From: CATOSK01 sp963665735
GTDB lineage: Bacteria > Chloroflexota > Dehalococcoidia > Lucifugimonadales > UBA3495
Assembly: GCA_963665735.1 (NCBI GenBank)
Contig: OY762444.1
Span: 1,116,001 to 1,180,000, forward strand
DNA length: 64,000 bases
Direction of reading: 5' to 3'
The first letter of the stretch is position 1. Each line of letters starts with the position of its first letter. Shown here in pieces: positions 8,361 to 16,716 of this stretch. Both the position numbers and the translations under genes were made by a program. The notes below the pieces were generated by a model that was given only the letters and a program-made list of their open reading frames with translations, was not told where the DNA came from and made no database searches.

Positions 8361-9071
8361 ATGAAGCCGACCATCAGGGAACTGCTCCACGACGGAGAAG
8401 ATCTGCCCCAAGACGTGCCCGGCATCCTCCGGGCCGTCATGGAGACGGTGCAACGGAACCCAGGGGCCTGGAACCGGGACAACTTCTTCCAGGACGCCCG
8501 GGGCCTGGCCCTGGAGCTGGCTGACAAAGATGCCTGGGCCGAAGCCGCCAGCGGCTGCGCCATGGGCTGGCTGAAACTGGCTGCGCTGAGGAACCCGGAC
8601 ATCCTTCAACCGGTCAACCAGGCGCTCCTGAACGCCATCCCCGACGAATTCACGCCGCGGTCCATCATCGCCTACAACGACTCGCTGGAGCGGCCGGAAC
8701 AGTTCGTGGAGTGGGTGCGGCGGGCCTGCTATGAGCAGCAGCCCTCCTGCCATCACGCCGGGTGGACCTGTTCGTTGGGGCACCGGAACGAGACCTACCT
8801 GTTGATGGAACGGGAAAGTAAGGAGATAACCCTGATGGGCGGCTCTGCCTGGGACTTCTGCAACGTCTGCGACGAGCGGCCCGAGCCTTCCGAGGTAGCC
8901 CGGATGCGGCGGGAGATCTTCCGCCGGTGGGGCCAGTTGGGAATAATCGAGCCCGGGGAACAGGTCAGGCTGGAAGAGGAATACGGAAGCGCGGAGTCGG
9001 TCCACAGCTGGGAGGAGAGAATGGCATGGGCGCTGGAGAAAATAACCAATGAAAGGATGGGTGAAGAATGA
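8361..9071 (+). CDS. DUF6197-like protein with C-terminal Cys/His extension (copy 8)
   Basis: 236 residues from ATG 8361; ATG 8346 gives 241. The first 125 residues are family A (GAWNRDNFFQ, SGCAMGWLKLA, AYNDSLERPEQFVEWVRRAC). An extra 110 residues follow, with HHAGWTC, CNVCDERPEPSEVARMRREIF and a charged helix. The extension could be a zinc-bearing adaptor. Copy at 42375 has a comparable fused Cys-rich tail. Confidence 0.78.
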   Translation: MKPTIRELLHDGEDLPQDVPGILRAVMETVQRNPGAWNRDNFFQDARGLALELADKDAWAEAASGCAMGWLKLAALRNPDILQPVNQALLNAIPDEFTPRSIIAYNDSLERPEQFVEWVRRACYEQQPSCHHAGWTCSLGHRNETYLLMERESKEITLMGGSAWDFCNVCDERPEPSEVARMRREIFRRWGQLGIIEPGEQVRLEEEYGSAESVHSWEERMAWALEKITNERMGEE

Positions 9072-9382
9072 CCCGGGAAACAGTCTACAACCCCGACCAT
9101 CCCGTCTGCCCCGGAAACGACGCCGCCGCCGTAGTGGCGGAAATCCTGACCATCATCGAAGTTGAAGCCGACGAGGCCGGTGAGGAGACTCCCGAACTGG
9201 ATGAGGAGACCCTGCGCCGGAGGATGCCGGAACTGGAACGCCTGGTCATGGAGCAGCTGACCGAAAACCCCATGCCCGTCTGCAAGCACCTGGAACACGC
9301 CGTGGGCGCCGCCGCCTGGGACGTCTGGCGAAAGCTGATCCAAGAGGAAAAAGACGCGCTGCGGGAAAAGGAGAAAGAATGA
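9068..9382 (+). CDS. Small acidic helical protein
   Basis: 104 residues, ATGA-coupled to both neighbours. Mostly acidic helix (EVEADEAGEETPELDEETLRR) ending in EEKDALREKEKE. No recognised domain. Confidence 0.65.
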   Translation: MTRETVYNPDHPVCPGNDAAAVVAEILTIIEVEADEAGEETPELDEETLRRRMPELERLVMEQLTENPMPVCKHLEHAVGAAAWDVWRKLIQEEKDALREKEKE

Positions 9383-9990
9383 GCCAGGAGAAGGAAACCC
9401 ACGAGTCCTACGGGACCATCTCCTTCACCCGGGTGAACGGCGCCGGCGATATACCCCTGTTCGGTTCCTCCATCAACCACCAGAACGTCATCATGCTTGA
9501 GGTGATGACCGCCGAGCGGACCCGCAACCTGAGCCGGGACTGGATTCACGGCAACAAGGTGATACTACAGGCCGTCATGTCCCCGGCCCAGTTCGCCGAG
9601 GCCATCACCTCCCTGGGGCAGGGGGGCGGGACTCCCATCACCCTGGAATTCGTCGCCGGGGACGAGCAACGCCGCCGGCCGCCGCCGGCGCCCCGGGTCA
9701 GGGAGCAGTTCGATGCCGAGGTTCACGAGAGCATGGCCCACAGCATCGAAATCGTGGACGAGCTGATCGAGAAGACCAAGGGCACGGTGCGCCGGCGTCT
9801 GGAAATCCTGAGGGGAAGGCTGGAGAGCAACCTGCCCTTCGTACAGGAGCAGTTCGCCCGGCAGATGGACCGGACGGTGACCGAGGCCAAGGCCGAGATG
9901 GAGGCCTACGCCCTGGCCCGTCACCCGCAGATCGCCGTACCCGCCATGACCCGGCAGCCGGAGGCCCTGCCCCCGGCGGAAGAGGACTGA
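9379..9990 (+). CDS. Phage/plasmid-type conserved hypothetical protein
   Basis: 203 residues. The N-terminal half (ISFTRVNGAGDIPLFGSSINHQ ... RNLSRDWIHGNKVILQAVMSPAQFAEAITSLGQGGGTPITL) matches, from memory, a widespread phage/plasmid family with the pattern R-V-x-G-x-x-x-LFGS-x-x-x-HQ, LS-x-DW, LS-x-AQ(F/W)A and G-x-G-x-PxT(I/L). The second half is a long charged coiled coil. Role unknown; it ends the coupled chain that began at 6797. Confidence 0.72.
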   Translation: MSQEKETHESYGTISFTRVNGAGDIPLFGSSINHQNVIMLEVMTAERTRNLSRDWIHGNKVILQAVMSPAQFAEAITSLGQGGGTPITLEFVAGDEQRRRPPPAPRVREQFDAEVHESMAHSIEIVDELIEKTKGTVRRRLEILRGRLESNLPFVQEQFARQMDRTVTEAKAEMEAYALARHPQIAVPAMTRQPEALPPAEED

Positions 9991-10023
9991 ACCCCAACCA
10001 AAGGGAAAAGGAAGAAAAAAACG

Positions 10024-10425
10024 ATGAACGACAACCAGCAACAGATGAAAGCCGTCATTGAATTCGCCCTCAGGGACTGGGACGAGGAACACTGGATCAA
10101 GGGACGCACCGCCCGGGCAGTACACCGGGAGCCCGACGGGCGGACAACCGCCGGCATCCCCGACGACCCAACCAGCCCGGAAGCGGGGTACTTCTCCGTG
10201 GTCGGCCGCATCAGCTGGGCCGCCAGCCGCCTGGACCACCGGGGCCACGTCATGGCCAACGCGGTCGATGAACTCCTGGCCCCGCAACTGGACCCGGAGT
10301 TCTTTCCCGACATGACTCCGGGGCAACGGGTGCAGAAGCACAACGACCTGCCCGGAACCACATTCGAGCAGATTACCGGGATGCTGCAGCTGGCCCAAGA
10401 CGAACTGGAGGGTTCCATTTCCTGA
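10024..10425 (+). CDS. Divergent DUF6197-like protein (family A, copy 9)
   Basis: 133 residues with AAAGGAAG ahead. Retains EEHWIKGRTARAVHREPDGRT, a small-residue helix without the Cys (VVGRISWAASRLD), and QKHNDLPGTTFEQITGML. The HND and length put it at the edge of the family. Function unknown. Confidence 0.65.
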   Translation: MNDNQQQMKAVIEFALRDWDEEHWIKGRTARAVHREPDGRTTAGIPDDPTSPEAGYFSVVGRISWAASRLDHRGHVMANAVDELLAPQLDPEFFPDMTPGQRVQKHNDLPGTTFEQITGMLQLAQDELEGSIS

Positions 10426-10529
10426 ACCACGCTTTCACCATGAACCGGGGGCAGCTGTCGTCAAAGCCGGCCGGACAACGGACGGTGTAATCTTCCCGCA
10501 ACCATCCGCAGAACGGAACCGGCGGCAGC

Positions 10530-10742
10530 ATGACCACCGAGATACAGTCGGCCGCGGAGTCGCTGCACGAATACCTGAAGGGCCACCCCTGGTTCCAGGC
10601 CGTGGGCATCGGCTCAGTTGAACAATCCCCCGGCCTGCTGGTGTACGTCACCCGGAACAACCACCACACCAGGAGAATAGTCCCCGTCTCCTGGATGGGA
10701 TTCCCGGTGCGCCCCGAGGCGACCGGGAGGATGTCCCCCTGA
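10530..10742 (+). CDS. Small hypothetical protein (VGIG ... VPVSWMGFPV)
   Basis: 70 residues. A compact beta-rich sequence, WFQAVGIGSVEQSPGLLVYV then RRIVPVSWMGFPV, of a type I recall from other unannotated small bacterial proteins. No function inferred. The 105 bases before it hold only a GC-rich spacer. Confidence 0.6.
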   Translation: MTTEIQSAAESLHEYLKGHPWFQAVGIGSVEQSPGLLVYVTRNNHHTRRIVPVSWMGFPVRPEATGRMSP

Positions 10743-10802
10743 ACCCGCCCGGATAAACCCCCCAATGACAAAAACCGGGGGACGGGCCGCCGGAAGCCCG
10801 GG

Positions 10803-10808
10803 TAAAAT
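10803..10808 (+). promoter_or_regulatory. Possible -10 box (TAAAAT) close to a start codon
   Basis: GGTAAAATCC lies 10 bases before ATG 10819. If used, the mRNA would be nearly leaderless. No clear -35. Confidence 0.3.
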
Positions 10809-10818
10809 CCCCCGGGCC

Positions 10819-11535
10819 ATGAACGAAGTCCCCCGTTTCCAACCACTGCTCTGTGTTACCTGCGCCCGGGAAATGCTCCGGGAGAGACGGGGCCGGCTGA
10901 CCACGCTGCAATTCTGCGCGGGAGGGGAACACCGCCTCAGGCCCGACTGCCCGGACCACCCGGGCAACCTCTCCCACTCCCCCAACGGGCGCATCTTCTA
11001 CTGCTCCCGGGTGACGGGCAAGGACTCCCGGGGCCGGGCCATAACCTGCAATACCCGGTTCACCGCCGTGACCTACGACGAACGGGGGAACCCCGTTAGG
11101 GAGAGAATAATCCCCACCATTCGTCCCCGGCAGGACCCGATGAACCCAAAGGAGGAGAGAGTGACCGAGTACAAACTGAGCGACGACGCCCGGGAACGGG
11201 CATTGGACTGGATGATGAACGGCCAGGTGGGAAAGTCCTCCCTGGAGATCGTCCGCACCGCCCTGACCGGAGAAACCGGTCAACACCCAAGATACCCCCT
11301 GGACCCCGCCGACCTGCGCCTCTGCCTGCTGCTGCTGGAAAGGGTGCCGGAGGCGGCCTGCGCGATGCCCCTGCTGTCGGAAGCGTCGGAGACCTGGAAA
11401 GGACTGGCCAGGGAATGGAAACGGCTGGAGAGCCTGCTCCGGGAGGAGACCGGAGACATACGAAATCCGAAAGCGTCCAAGGCCCCCAGAACCTACCAGG
11501 CCATGCTGAAAATCAGGCACCCCGAGGAGGAGTAA
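10819..11535 (+). CDS. Zinc-ribbon plus phage-like helical domain, with possible internal start
   Basis: 238 residues from ATG 10819 (an earlier ATG at 10765 is possible). The N-terminal part has CVTCAREML and further Cys (CAGGEHRLRPDCPDHPG, FYCSRV). The C-terminal part from VTEYKLSDDARERALDWM to the end resembles a phage family (DWM-x-G-x-x-G-x-SS ... LxLLxxVP). A strong AAGGAGGAGAG precedes GTG 11161, which would yield only the second domain (124 residues). Either one fusion protein or two products from nested starts. Confidence 0.62.
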   Translation: MNEVPRFQPLLCVTCAREMLRERRGRLTTLQFCAGGEHRLRPDCPDHPGNLSHSPNGRIFYCSRVTGKDSRGRAITCNTRFTAVTYDERGNPVRERIIPTIRPRQDPMNPKEERVTEYKLSDDARERALDWMMNGQVGKSSLEIVRTALTGETGQHPRYPLDPADLRLCLLLLERVPEAACAMPLLSEASETWKGLAREWKRLESLLREETGDIRNPKASKAPRTYQAMLKIRHPEEE

Positions 11536-11540
11536 AAGCC

Positions 11541-11873
11541 ATGACCACCGGAAACAACGACTTCACCGCCGAGTTCAACGAACTGTGCCAGGGGTTCCAG
11601 CCCCAGGGCGAACTGCCCAACTACCCCGTCAACGTCATCAGCGACCTGGGGAAGTTCACCTTCACCCCTGCCCACTTCCGGCACGTCAACCCGGGAGTGG
11701 TGGATATGATTGACGCCAAGCTGTCGGCCTGGGTGGAGGAAGAACCCGAAATGGAGGACACCCTGACCCCGGAGAAGCTGGCGGAACTGGCCCGGATGTG
11801 CGAGAACGCCGCGGAGGAAGCCCTGAACGATATGCAGGAGGCGGTGGAGGACGTGCTTCGCCGGGAGACATAA
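11541..11873 (+). CDS. Small acidic hypothetical protein
   Basis: 110 residues from ATG 11541, 5 bases after the previous stop, with GAGGAGGAG just upstream. N-terminal FELCQGFQP-like segment, then a long acidic helix with EEAL ... EAVEDVLRRET. No family recognised. Confidence 0.62.
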   Translation: MTTGNNDFTAEFNELCQGFQPQGELPNYPVNVISDLGKFTFTPAHFRHVNPGVVDMIDAKLSAWVEEEPEMEDTLTPEKLAELARMCENAAEEALNDMQEAVEDVLRRET

Positions 11874-11905
11874 AACCCCACCGGGAAGGCACCGGTCGGA
11901 AGTGG

Positions 11906-11911
11906 TAGAAT
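11906..11911 (+). promoter_or_regulatory. Extended -10 promoter element (TGGTAGAAT)
   Basis: TGGTAGAAT followed 19 bases on by GGAACAGGGGAGAA and the ATG at 11944. The same layout (TAGAAT or TATAAT, about 20 bases, GAACAGG plus ribosome site) precedes starts at 14116, 33899 and 39078. Confidence 0.55.
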
Positions 11912-11943
11912 ACCGGGAAGACCGGAACAGGGGAGAAAAGACC

Positions 11944-12624
11944 ATGACCGTACGGGAAGAAGTCCGGGAAATGACCCTGAACGCCGGGTATTTGGTCCTG
12001 GAAGAAAGCACGGGCAGAAAACTGTCCCCCGGCGAGAAAAGACTCCTGGAACGGCAACTCGACGCAAGAATCCCGGAATACACCGGGACTTATCCAGTCC
12101 GGTACATCCTCGACCGGATGGAGTCCCTGGCCGGAGTGGCGCACATAAACGGGAACCGGGAATTCCCGGGATGGGAATATCCCGTCACCGAACAATACCG
12201 CCGGGCCATCCTGGAAAGCGCGGAGAATACCAGGATAAAGTACTTCGGCATGGCCGATGATTCCTTCAAAGCCGGAGACGTCCAGCAGGCCACGGAACAA
12301 CTGAACCGGGCCGTCACCTGCTCCATAACGGCCATCGGAGCGTCCTTAGGCTGGCCCCACGGAGACCCGGAGAACGACGTAAGGGTCATGGCCGGAATCG
12401 CCTGCGGCAAATTCCCGGCGGAAGGGGAAAGCATCTACCGGATGCTGGATTCCGCTCCGGAGAGAGGGCAGGACCTGAACAGCGCCTTTGCCGCCGCCAC
12501 CGGCCAGCCCGAGGCCGTCCGGACCGGCGCCTACCTGGAATCTGGAAGAACGTCGGAGGAAGCCACCATGTTCGCCCGGATGGCCGTGGAACTCGCCGAT
12601 GAGCTGGGACGGGAACTTCGATGA
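11944..12624 (+). CDS. Hypothetical helical protein
   Basis: 226 residues from ATG 11944 behind GGGGAGAAAAG. Predominantly helical, with conserved-looking segments SLAGVAHINGNREFPGWEYPV and FKAGDVQQATEQLNRAVTCSIT. No signal, membrane segment or known motif. Last gene before the lower-GC SIR2 region. Confidence 0.66.
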   Translation: MTVREEVREMTLNAGYLVLEESTGRKLSPGEKRLLERQLDARIPEYTGTYPVRYILDRMESLAGVAHINGNREFPGWEYPVTEQYRRAILESAENTRIKYFGMADDSFKAGDVQQATEQLNRAVTCSITAIGASLGWPHGDPENDVRVMAGIACGKFPAEGESIYRMLDSAPERGQDLNSAFAAATGQPEAVRTGAYLESGRTSEEATMFARMAVELADELGRELR

Positions 12625-12707
12625 AGAAGCCAGATTGACCCCTACCGTAAACGTCGAAGCGACGGCAGACGACAATGAGGACATCCAATGGAAGAAGGAA
12701 ATAACGA

Positions 12708-13778
12708 ATGACAGACACATTCCTATTGGGCGCAGGCTTCTCCAAAGCAGTGTGTAGCGCCATGCCAACCATGAAAGAGTTGTACGACCTCCTAGGCGCC
12801 TCCTTGAACAACCCAGACGGCCCAACCAGGGAAGCTTACGAGTACGCCTCCGGCAATACGGAGACGCTGCTCTCCTATTACGCAATTCCCAGTCCCCAAG
12901 ATGACCGAATTCAACTGTTAAAGAAGAAACAAGTTACGGCTTACTTGGAAAACAAGATAGGACAGATAATAAGTGACAAGGAGGAGGAGGGGGCAAAGCT
13001 GGGATTGAACCCTCTGGCGGGACGGCTATTGTCAAAGTGGCACGATGAGAAAACCCATGTGCTAACTACCAATTACGACACTCTCATCGAGAGAATAGCA
13101 GACCAAGGAATATACTCAGCACTAGGGGGCAAGAAGGAACAGTTACATTACCAGATTATTTATCCCATACCCATAAGCACTGCCCAATCCAGATACGGAA
13201 CAGCTGTACTAGGCCCAACGCGCCACGAAACTTTCACAATATACAAACTGCACGGATCAACCACATGGTTCAAGTCAGACACGGAGGTTACCTTCGACCC
13301 CATCTATGGAGTCTCATACGACAGCACTACTAACGTCGAAGAGAACCAACTAGTCGTCGATAAAAGAAGATTTATAGTACCTCCCGTCTATGATAAATCA
13401 TCTCTGCTCAGCCACGACACCATAAGGAGTTTATGGCGATTGGCGAGAGATACCGCAATACGACCCGCTAACCGAATATACGTTATCGGCTATTCACTGC
13501 CCGAAACGGACACAGCCATGCACACCCTCCTGTGGGAAGGAAGTCAATCTAACGGCGGGGAGAAAGAAATCTACGTTGTGGATCTAAACCCTGAAACCGC
13601 CAAGAGATACAGACAGACCCTAGGGAAATACTACCAAGTCAATGAAAAATACACTGGTGGAGACGACCCCTTCGGCAGATTCATAGAAGAGTACGTGGGA
13701 GAGGAATACGAAGAAATCGAAGCAACTGAGCAAAACAAAAAATCAGGAGCAATGCTGGTTCCTTTACCCAAGGCATAG
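12708..13778 (+). CDS. SIR2-domain protein (SIR2_2-like), putative defence NADase
   Basis: 356 residues behind GAAGGAAATAACGA. SIR2 hallmarks: LLGAGFSKAV (8-15), VLTTNYDTLIE with the catalytic-type Asn122, and YKLHGSTTW with His182, then a YVIGYSLPETD Rossmann segment. SIR2_2 proteins act as NAD-degrading effectors in several phage-defence systems. Here no partner gene is obvious. Codon use is visibly more A/T-rich than its neighbours (ATA, AGA, TTA), a sign of transfer. It could also be a stand-alone toxin. Domain call is firm, role is inference. Confidence 0.85.
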   Translation: MTDTFLLGAGFSKAVCSAMPTMKELYDLLGASLNNPDGPTREAYEYASGNTETLLSYYAIPSPQDDRIQLLKKKQVTAYLENKIGQIISDKEEEGAKLGLNPLAGRLLSKWHDEKTHVLTTNYDTLIERIADQGIYSALGGKKEQLHYQIIYPIPISTAQSRYGTAVLGPTRHETFTIYKLHGSTTWFKSDTEVTFDPIYGVSYDSTTNVEENQLVVDKRRFIVPPVYDKSSLLSHDTIRSLWRLARDTAIRPANRIYVIGYSLPETDTAMHTLLWEGSQSNGGEKEIYVVDLNPETAKRYRQTLGKYYQVNEKYTGGDDPFGRFIEEYVGEEYEEIEATEQNKKSGAMLVPLPKA

Positions 13779-13834
13779 GCATGAACGGAATTTATCAACC
13801 GCAATTGTCTACCACTGAAACCAAATAGCACAGA

Positions 13835-13990
13835 ACAGGAGATGGGCGTAGTAGCCCCCGGTCATCTCCGAATACTAACGATGAGCTGAGAAACTCGAGT
13901 CCGATTGGACTTTGCTCGATGGTGACCTCCCAGTTGGAAAGGTTACCAACCCGTTGCCTTGAAACCAACAAATAGAAACACCAAGGACAC
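13835..13990 (+). ncRNA. Multi-hairpin intergenic region beside the SIR2 gene (candidate RNA)
   Basis: The 337-base gap before the TPR gene has no ORF but several consecutive hairpins. Arms: GAGATG/CATCTC (13839-13844/13863-13868) enclosing GGGC/GCCC; GAGC/GCTC (13883/13914) enclosing AGTCC-GATT-GGACT; GGTGACC/GGTTACC (13921-13927/13941-13947, one G-U). This may be a structured RNA or a long structured 3' end; strand unproven. Confidence 0.35.
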
Positions 13991-14078
13991 CTAGGCTACT
14001 CCCAGGTGACTTGGAACATGGCCAGCCGGTAGAACGACCCTATGTGGCGATCCGACGTGGCCGCTGAGAAGAAAATGG

Positions 14079-14084
14079 TAGAAT
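14079..14084 (+). promoter_or_regulatory. Extended -10 promoter element (TGGTAGAAT)
   Basis: TGGTAGAAT, then 18 bases to GGAACAGGAAAGAG and ATG 14116. Matches the promoter layout at 11906. Confidence 0.55.
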
Positions 14085-14115
14085 GACAGTCAACTTGGAA
14101 CAGGAAAGAGACACC

Positions 14116-14898
14116 ATGCAACCAGTTCATGCGGACTACAAGTACCGGCGTTTTCCGAAAGTGGCAGATACCAATTACCTGCAACTGCCGGGAGACCTGG
14201 CCGAATTCCTGAAAGAGGCGCGACTCAGGGAGAAAAGGCGACTTGAACAGGAAGAACGGGAGCAGATGCTCCTGAGACTGGCCAGAGCCGAGCGATGCCT
14301 CCGGCCAACGGAATACCAGGATTGGAGAGAGTACCGGGTCACCGCAGACGGAACCGCTCTACGCCGGAACGACGCCGGGATGAGATGCCTCGAATCCGGG
14401 AACCTCACCAGGGCCTTCAGAAATTTCAGGGAAGCCATTGACCGGGACCCGGAACTGGGATTGGCCCACAACAACATCGGGTTGCTCTACCTGGAAATTG
14501 GAGAACATGAGAAAGCATTGGAGCACTTCGACGAAGCCATCCTATTGGATAAAGGGTTGGACGTTGCTTACGGCAACCGGGGACTGGTTCTTATCGAACT
14601 GGGCGAGTACGAGGACGCCTACGGCAACCTTGAAGAAGCCCTGTCCATGGACCCGGAAGACCCAATGCACCACAACAACTTGGGGGTGCTTTTCCTGGAA
14701 ATAGGGGAACCGGAAATCGCCATGACCCTTTTCAACCAGGCCATAGAAATCGAGCCCGACAGACCGCTTTACCACGCCAATCTGGGCATCGCGTACAAAG
14801 AAATGGACGACTGGGAAACTGCCAACCGGGAATTCGAAGAAGCTGCGGAACTCAGTAAAAGGGAGTTCGCCGAAAGCATGGACCGGATAGCCGCATGA
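14116..14898 (+). CDS. TPR-repeat protein
   Basis: 260 residues from ATG 14116, chosen over ATG 14083 because AGGAAAG precedes it and the TAGAAT box lies where the longer form would start. Charged N-terminal helix (LREKRRLEQEEREQ), then about four tetratricopeptide repeats (A-x-x-NN-x-G-x-L-x-LE-x-G-E-x-E-x-A-x-x-x-F-x-x-A-x-x-x-D/E-P). A protein-protein scaffold. The stop overlaps the PIN gene, so the two products are probably partners. Confidence 0.88.
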   Translation: MQPVHADYKYRRFPKVADTNYLQLPGDLAEFLKEARLREKRRLEQEEREQMLLRLARAERCLRPTEYQDWREYRVTADGTALRRNDAGMRCLESGNLTRAFRNFREAIDRDPELGLAHNNIGLLYLEIGEHEKALEHFDEAILLDKGLDVAYGNRGLVLIELGEYEDAYGNLEEALSMDPEDPMHHNNLGVLFLEIGEPEIAMTLFNQAIEIEPDRPLYHANLGIAYKEMDDWETANREFEEAAELSKREFAESMDRIAA

Positions 14899-15347
14899 CG
14901 GACAGCCAAGACGGCAGAATCAAAATCGTCATAGATACCAATGTCCTGGTACCCATCCTGACATACAAATCACCCAACGACAACTGGCTAGTCAAATCCT
15001 GGAAGTCATACAGCGTAATCCCCCTGATTTGCGAGGAAACCTCAGAAGAACTCCGGAGGAAGCTGATATGGGCATCTCCCACGACAAAAGATTACCAAGC
15101 AATACTGTTCGCCGAGAGAGGCCTCAACGACTACGCTCAATGGTGTGAGACGATCAGGGTGGAAGACGAACCTGCTAACCCGCAGTGCCGGGACAAAACC
15201 GACCAGATATTCATTGACCTGGCCTACGCCGGAAACGCCGCCTACCTGGTCACCAGGGACGGGAAACTCCTGGCAATGGATTCCCAAACCCCCTTCCGCA
15301 TCCTCACCGACGCCGACTTCCGGCGGATAATCGCCCCGCTAGTTTAA
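14895..15347 (+). CDS. PIN-domain ribonuclease (toxin-like)
   Basis: 150 residues, ATGA-coupled to the TPR gene. PIN acidic residues are visible: D14 in IVIDTNVLV, E52 in EETSEELRRKL, D100/D103 in CRDKTDQIFIDLA, D122 in LVTRDGKLL. Size fits VapC-like or PIN_3 nucleases. No small antitoxin gene precedes it; the TPR protein holds that position, so it may be the regulator. Role inferred. Confidence 0.85.
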   Translation: MTDSQDGRIKIVIDTNVLVPILTYKSPNDNWLVKSWKSYSVIPLICEETSEELRRKLIWASPTTKDYQAILFAERGLNDYAQWCETIRVEDEPANPQCRDKTDQIFIDLAYAGNAAYLVTRDGKLLAMDSQTPFRILTDADFRRIIAPLV

Positions 15348-15423
15348 CTCTCCCTCACCCCGCCAAACCCCGCCTGCCGTTCAATCCGCTAAAACCAACG
15401 CGGAAGGAGATAACCACGCGCCC

Positions 15424-15996
15424 ATGACCTCCCCACACCAGCCGACCTTCACCCTATTGGCCGGCCCCTCCGGCGTGGGCAAGGACGCCGTCCTGGATGC
15501 GTTGCAAAAGCGGCTGCCCCAACTCCACGTCCCCCTTACCGTCACCACCCGGCCCATGCGCCCCGGGGAGAAGGACGGCCGGGAGTACCGGTTCGTGGAT
15601 GACGAAACATTCCTGGCGATGGAACGGGAAAAAAGATTCCTGGAAACGGCCCTAGTCCACGGGTGCTTCTACGGCACCCCCAAGGATGAGGTAGTCAAAC
15701 CCCTGGCCGAGGGGCGGAATGTTATCCTCAAAGTGGACGTGCAGGGCGCGGAACAGGTGAAGCGGCTCATGCCCCAAGCCCTGGGCGTGTTCCTGATGCC
15801 CGAGGGAGAAGAACAGCTGCGCCGGCGGCTGGAACTCCGGGGCCTGGAACCCGCCGACCTGGAGACCCGGCTCGGGAACGCCCGTTGGGAGATGGAGCGG
15901 GGAAAGGACTTCGAACACGTCCTGGTCAACCGGGAAGGAAAGCTGGAGGAAACCGTTGCCCTGGTGGAACGGGTGATCCTGGGAAAGCAAGTTTGA
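15424..15996 (+). CDS. gmk: Guanylate kinase
   Basis: 190 residues, the usual length. Converts GMP and ATP to GDP and ADP in nucleotide metabolism. P-loop GPSGVGKD (14-21; most homologues have GKS/T), TVTTRPMRPGEKDGREYRFV for GMP binding, and DVQGAEQVKRLMP. The GKD in place of GKS is unusual. Setting among accessory genes suggests a mobile or second copy, as in some large phages. The next gene starts at an overlapping TTG. Confidence 0.93.
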   Translation: MTSPHQPTFTLLAGPSGVGKDAVLDALQKRLPQLHVPLTVTTRPMRPGEKDGREYRFVDDETFLAMEREKRFLETALVHGCFYGTPKDEVVKPLAEGRNVILKVDVQGAEQVKRLMPQALGVFLMPEGEEQLRRRLELRGLEPADLETRLGNARWEMERGKDFEHVLVNREGKLEETVALVERVILGKQV

Positions 15997-16289
15997 AGAA
16001 CGTCTGCCACTTCACCGTGACCCTCGACCACGTACGCCGCAGCCGCAGCGGCGAGGGCAACCCCCTGGCATTGGCGCTGCGGGAGAACGGGCTGATGGAA
16101 CACCCCCGGGTGGAGGGAATATCGACCCGGGGCGAGTACGGGAACCGGAGCTACTCCTACCGGCACGCGCCCACGGTGATGCGGTGGCTGAACCGGTGGC
16201 GGCGGGGCGAGGAGATGGAACCACTGAAGTTGATCCTGAACCAGGACTCCCGTCAGTTGAACACGGCGCCCCGGCCAAGTGACCAGTGA
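15993..16289 (+). CDS. Family B small protein (paralogue of 48749)
   Basis: 98 residues from a TTG overlapping the gmk stop (TTGA). Pattern V-T-x-(D/E)-H-(V/I) ... (N/C)P-(L/V)-ALAL ... GEY ... RN/WINxxxxGEEVxPxxxxL is shared with the gene at 48749. Similar small proteins occur, from memory, in phages and high-GC bacteria (ITVTxEHI ... CPIALA). Function unknown. Confidence 0.65.
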   Translation: MKNVCHFTVTLDHVRRSRSGEGNPLALALRENGLMEHPRVEGISTRGEYGNRSYSYRHAPTVMRWLNRWRRGEEMEPLKLILNQDSRQLNTAPRPSDQ

Positions 16290-16331
16290 CCAGTGACCAG
16301 CACCCCGTTCCCCCGACCACCGGGAGAGAAA

Positions 16332-16691
16332 ATGGCCGAAACCTTCCTGTCAATCCACGACCTGCTCTGCGCCAACTGCCGCCAGCCCTCCCAGGGGCCG
16401 GTGTACGGCGTAAACCCGGAACCCCCGCCGCCCCTCCTGTCCATCTGCCTTTGCTGGGAATGCGAGCAGGAGATGAAACGGGCGCCGGAGGGAGGCCGGG
16501 AATGGTTTCACCGGCTGGCCGCGAGGATAGCCGAGCGGCGGAGCCTGCTGGCCGAGAAGGTGGAACTGGAACGGATGCTGACCCGGACCTCTCCCGGAAG
16601 CAGGACTCCCCGCGCCAGCCTGGAATCCTGGCTGCAGAAGGTGGAAGGTAAACTGGCGGCGCTGGATGAAGAAACCCGGGTGCGGAAATAA
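16332..16691 (+). CDS. Small Cys-knuckle protein with coiled coil
   Basis: 119 residues from ATG 16332 (GGGAGAGAAA). N-terminal CANC and CWEC knuckles (zinc-ribbon-like), then a charged helix with LLAEKVELERML and LQKVEGKLAALDEE. The 40-base spacer before it has CCAGTGACCAGTGACCAG repeat words. No family recognised. Confidence 0.62.
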   Translation: MAETFLSIHDLLCANCRQPSQGPVYGVNPEPPPPLLSICLCWECEQEMKRAPEGGREWFHRLAARIAERRSLLAEKVELERMLTRTSPGSRTPRASLESWLQKVEGKLAALDEETRVRK

Positions 16692-16716
16692 TTCCCGCAG
16701 CAGGAGCAGTTGACCC

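Noticed and set aside
12708..13990. Retron with SIR2 effector
   Set aside because: No reverse transcriptase gene is present anywhere in the window.
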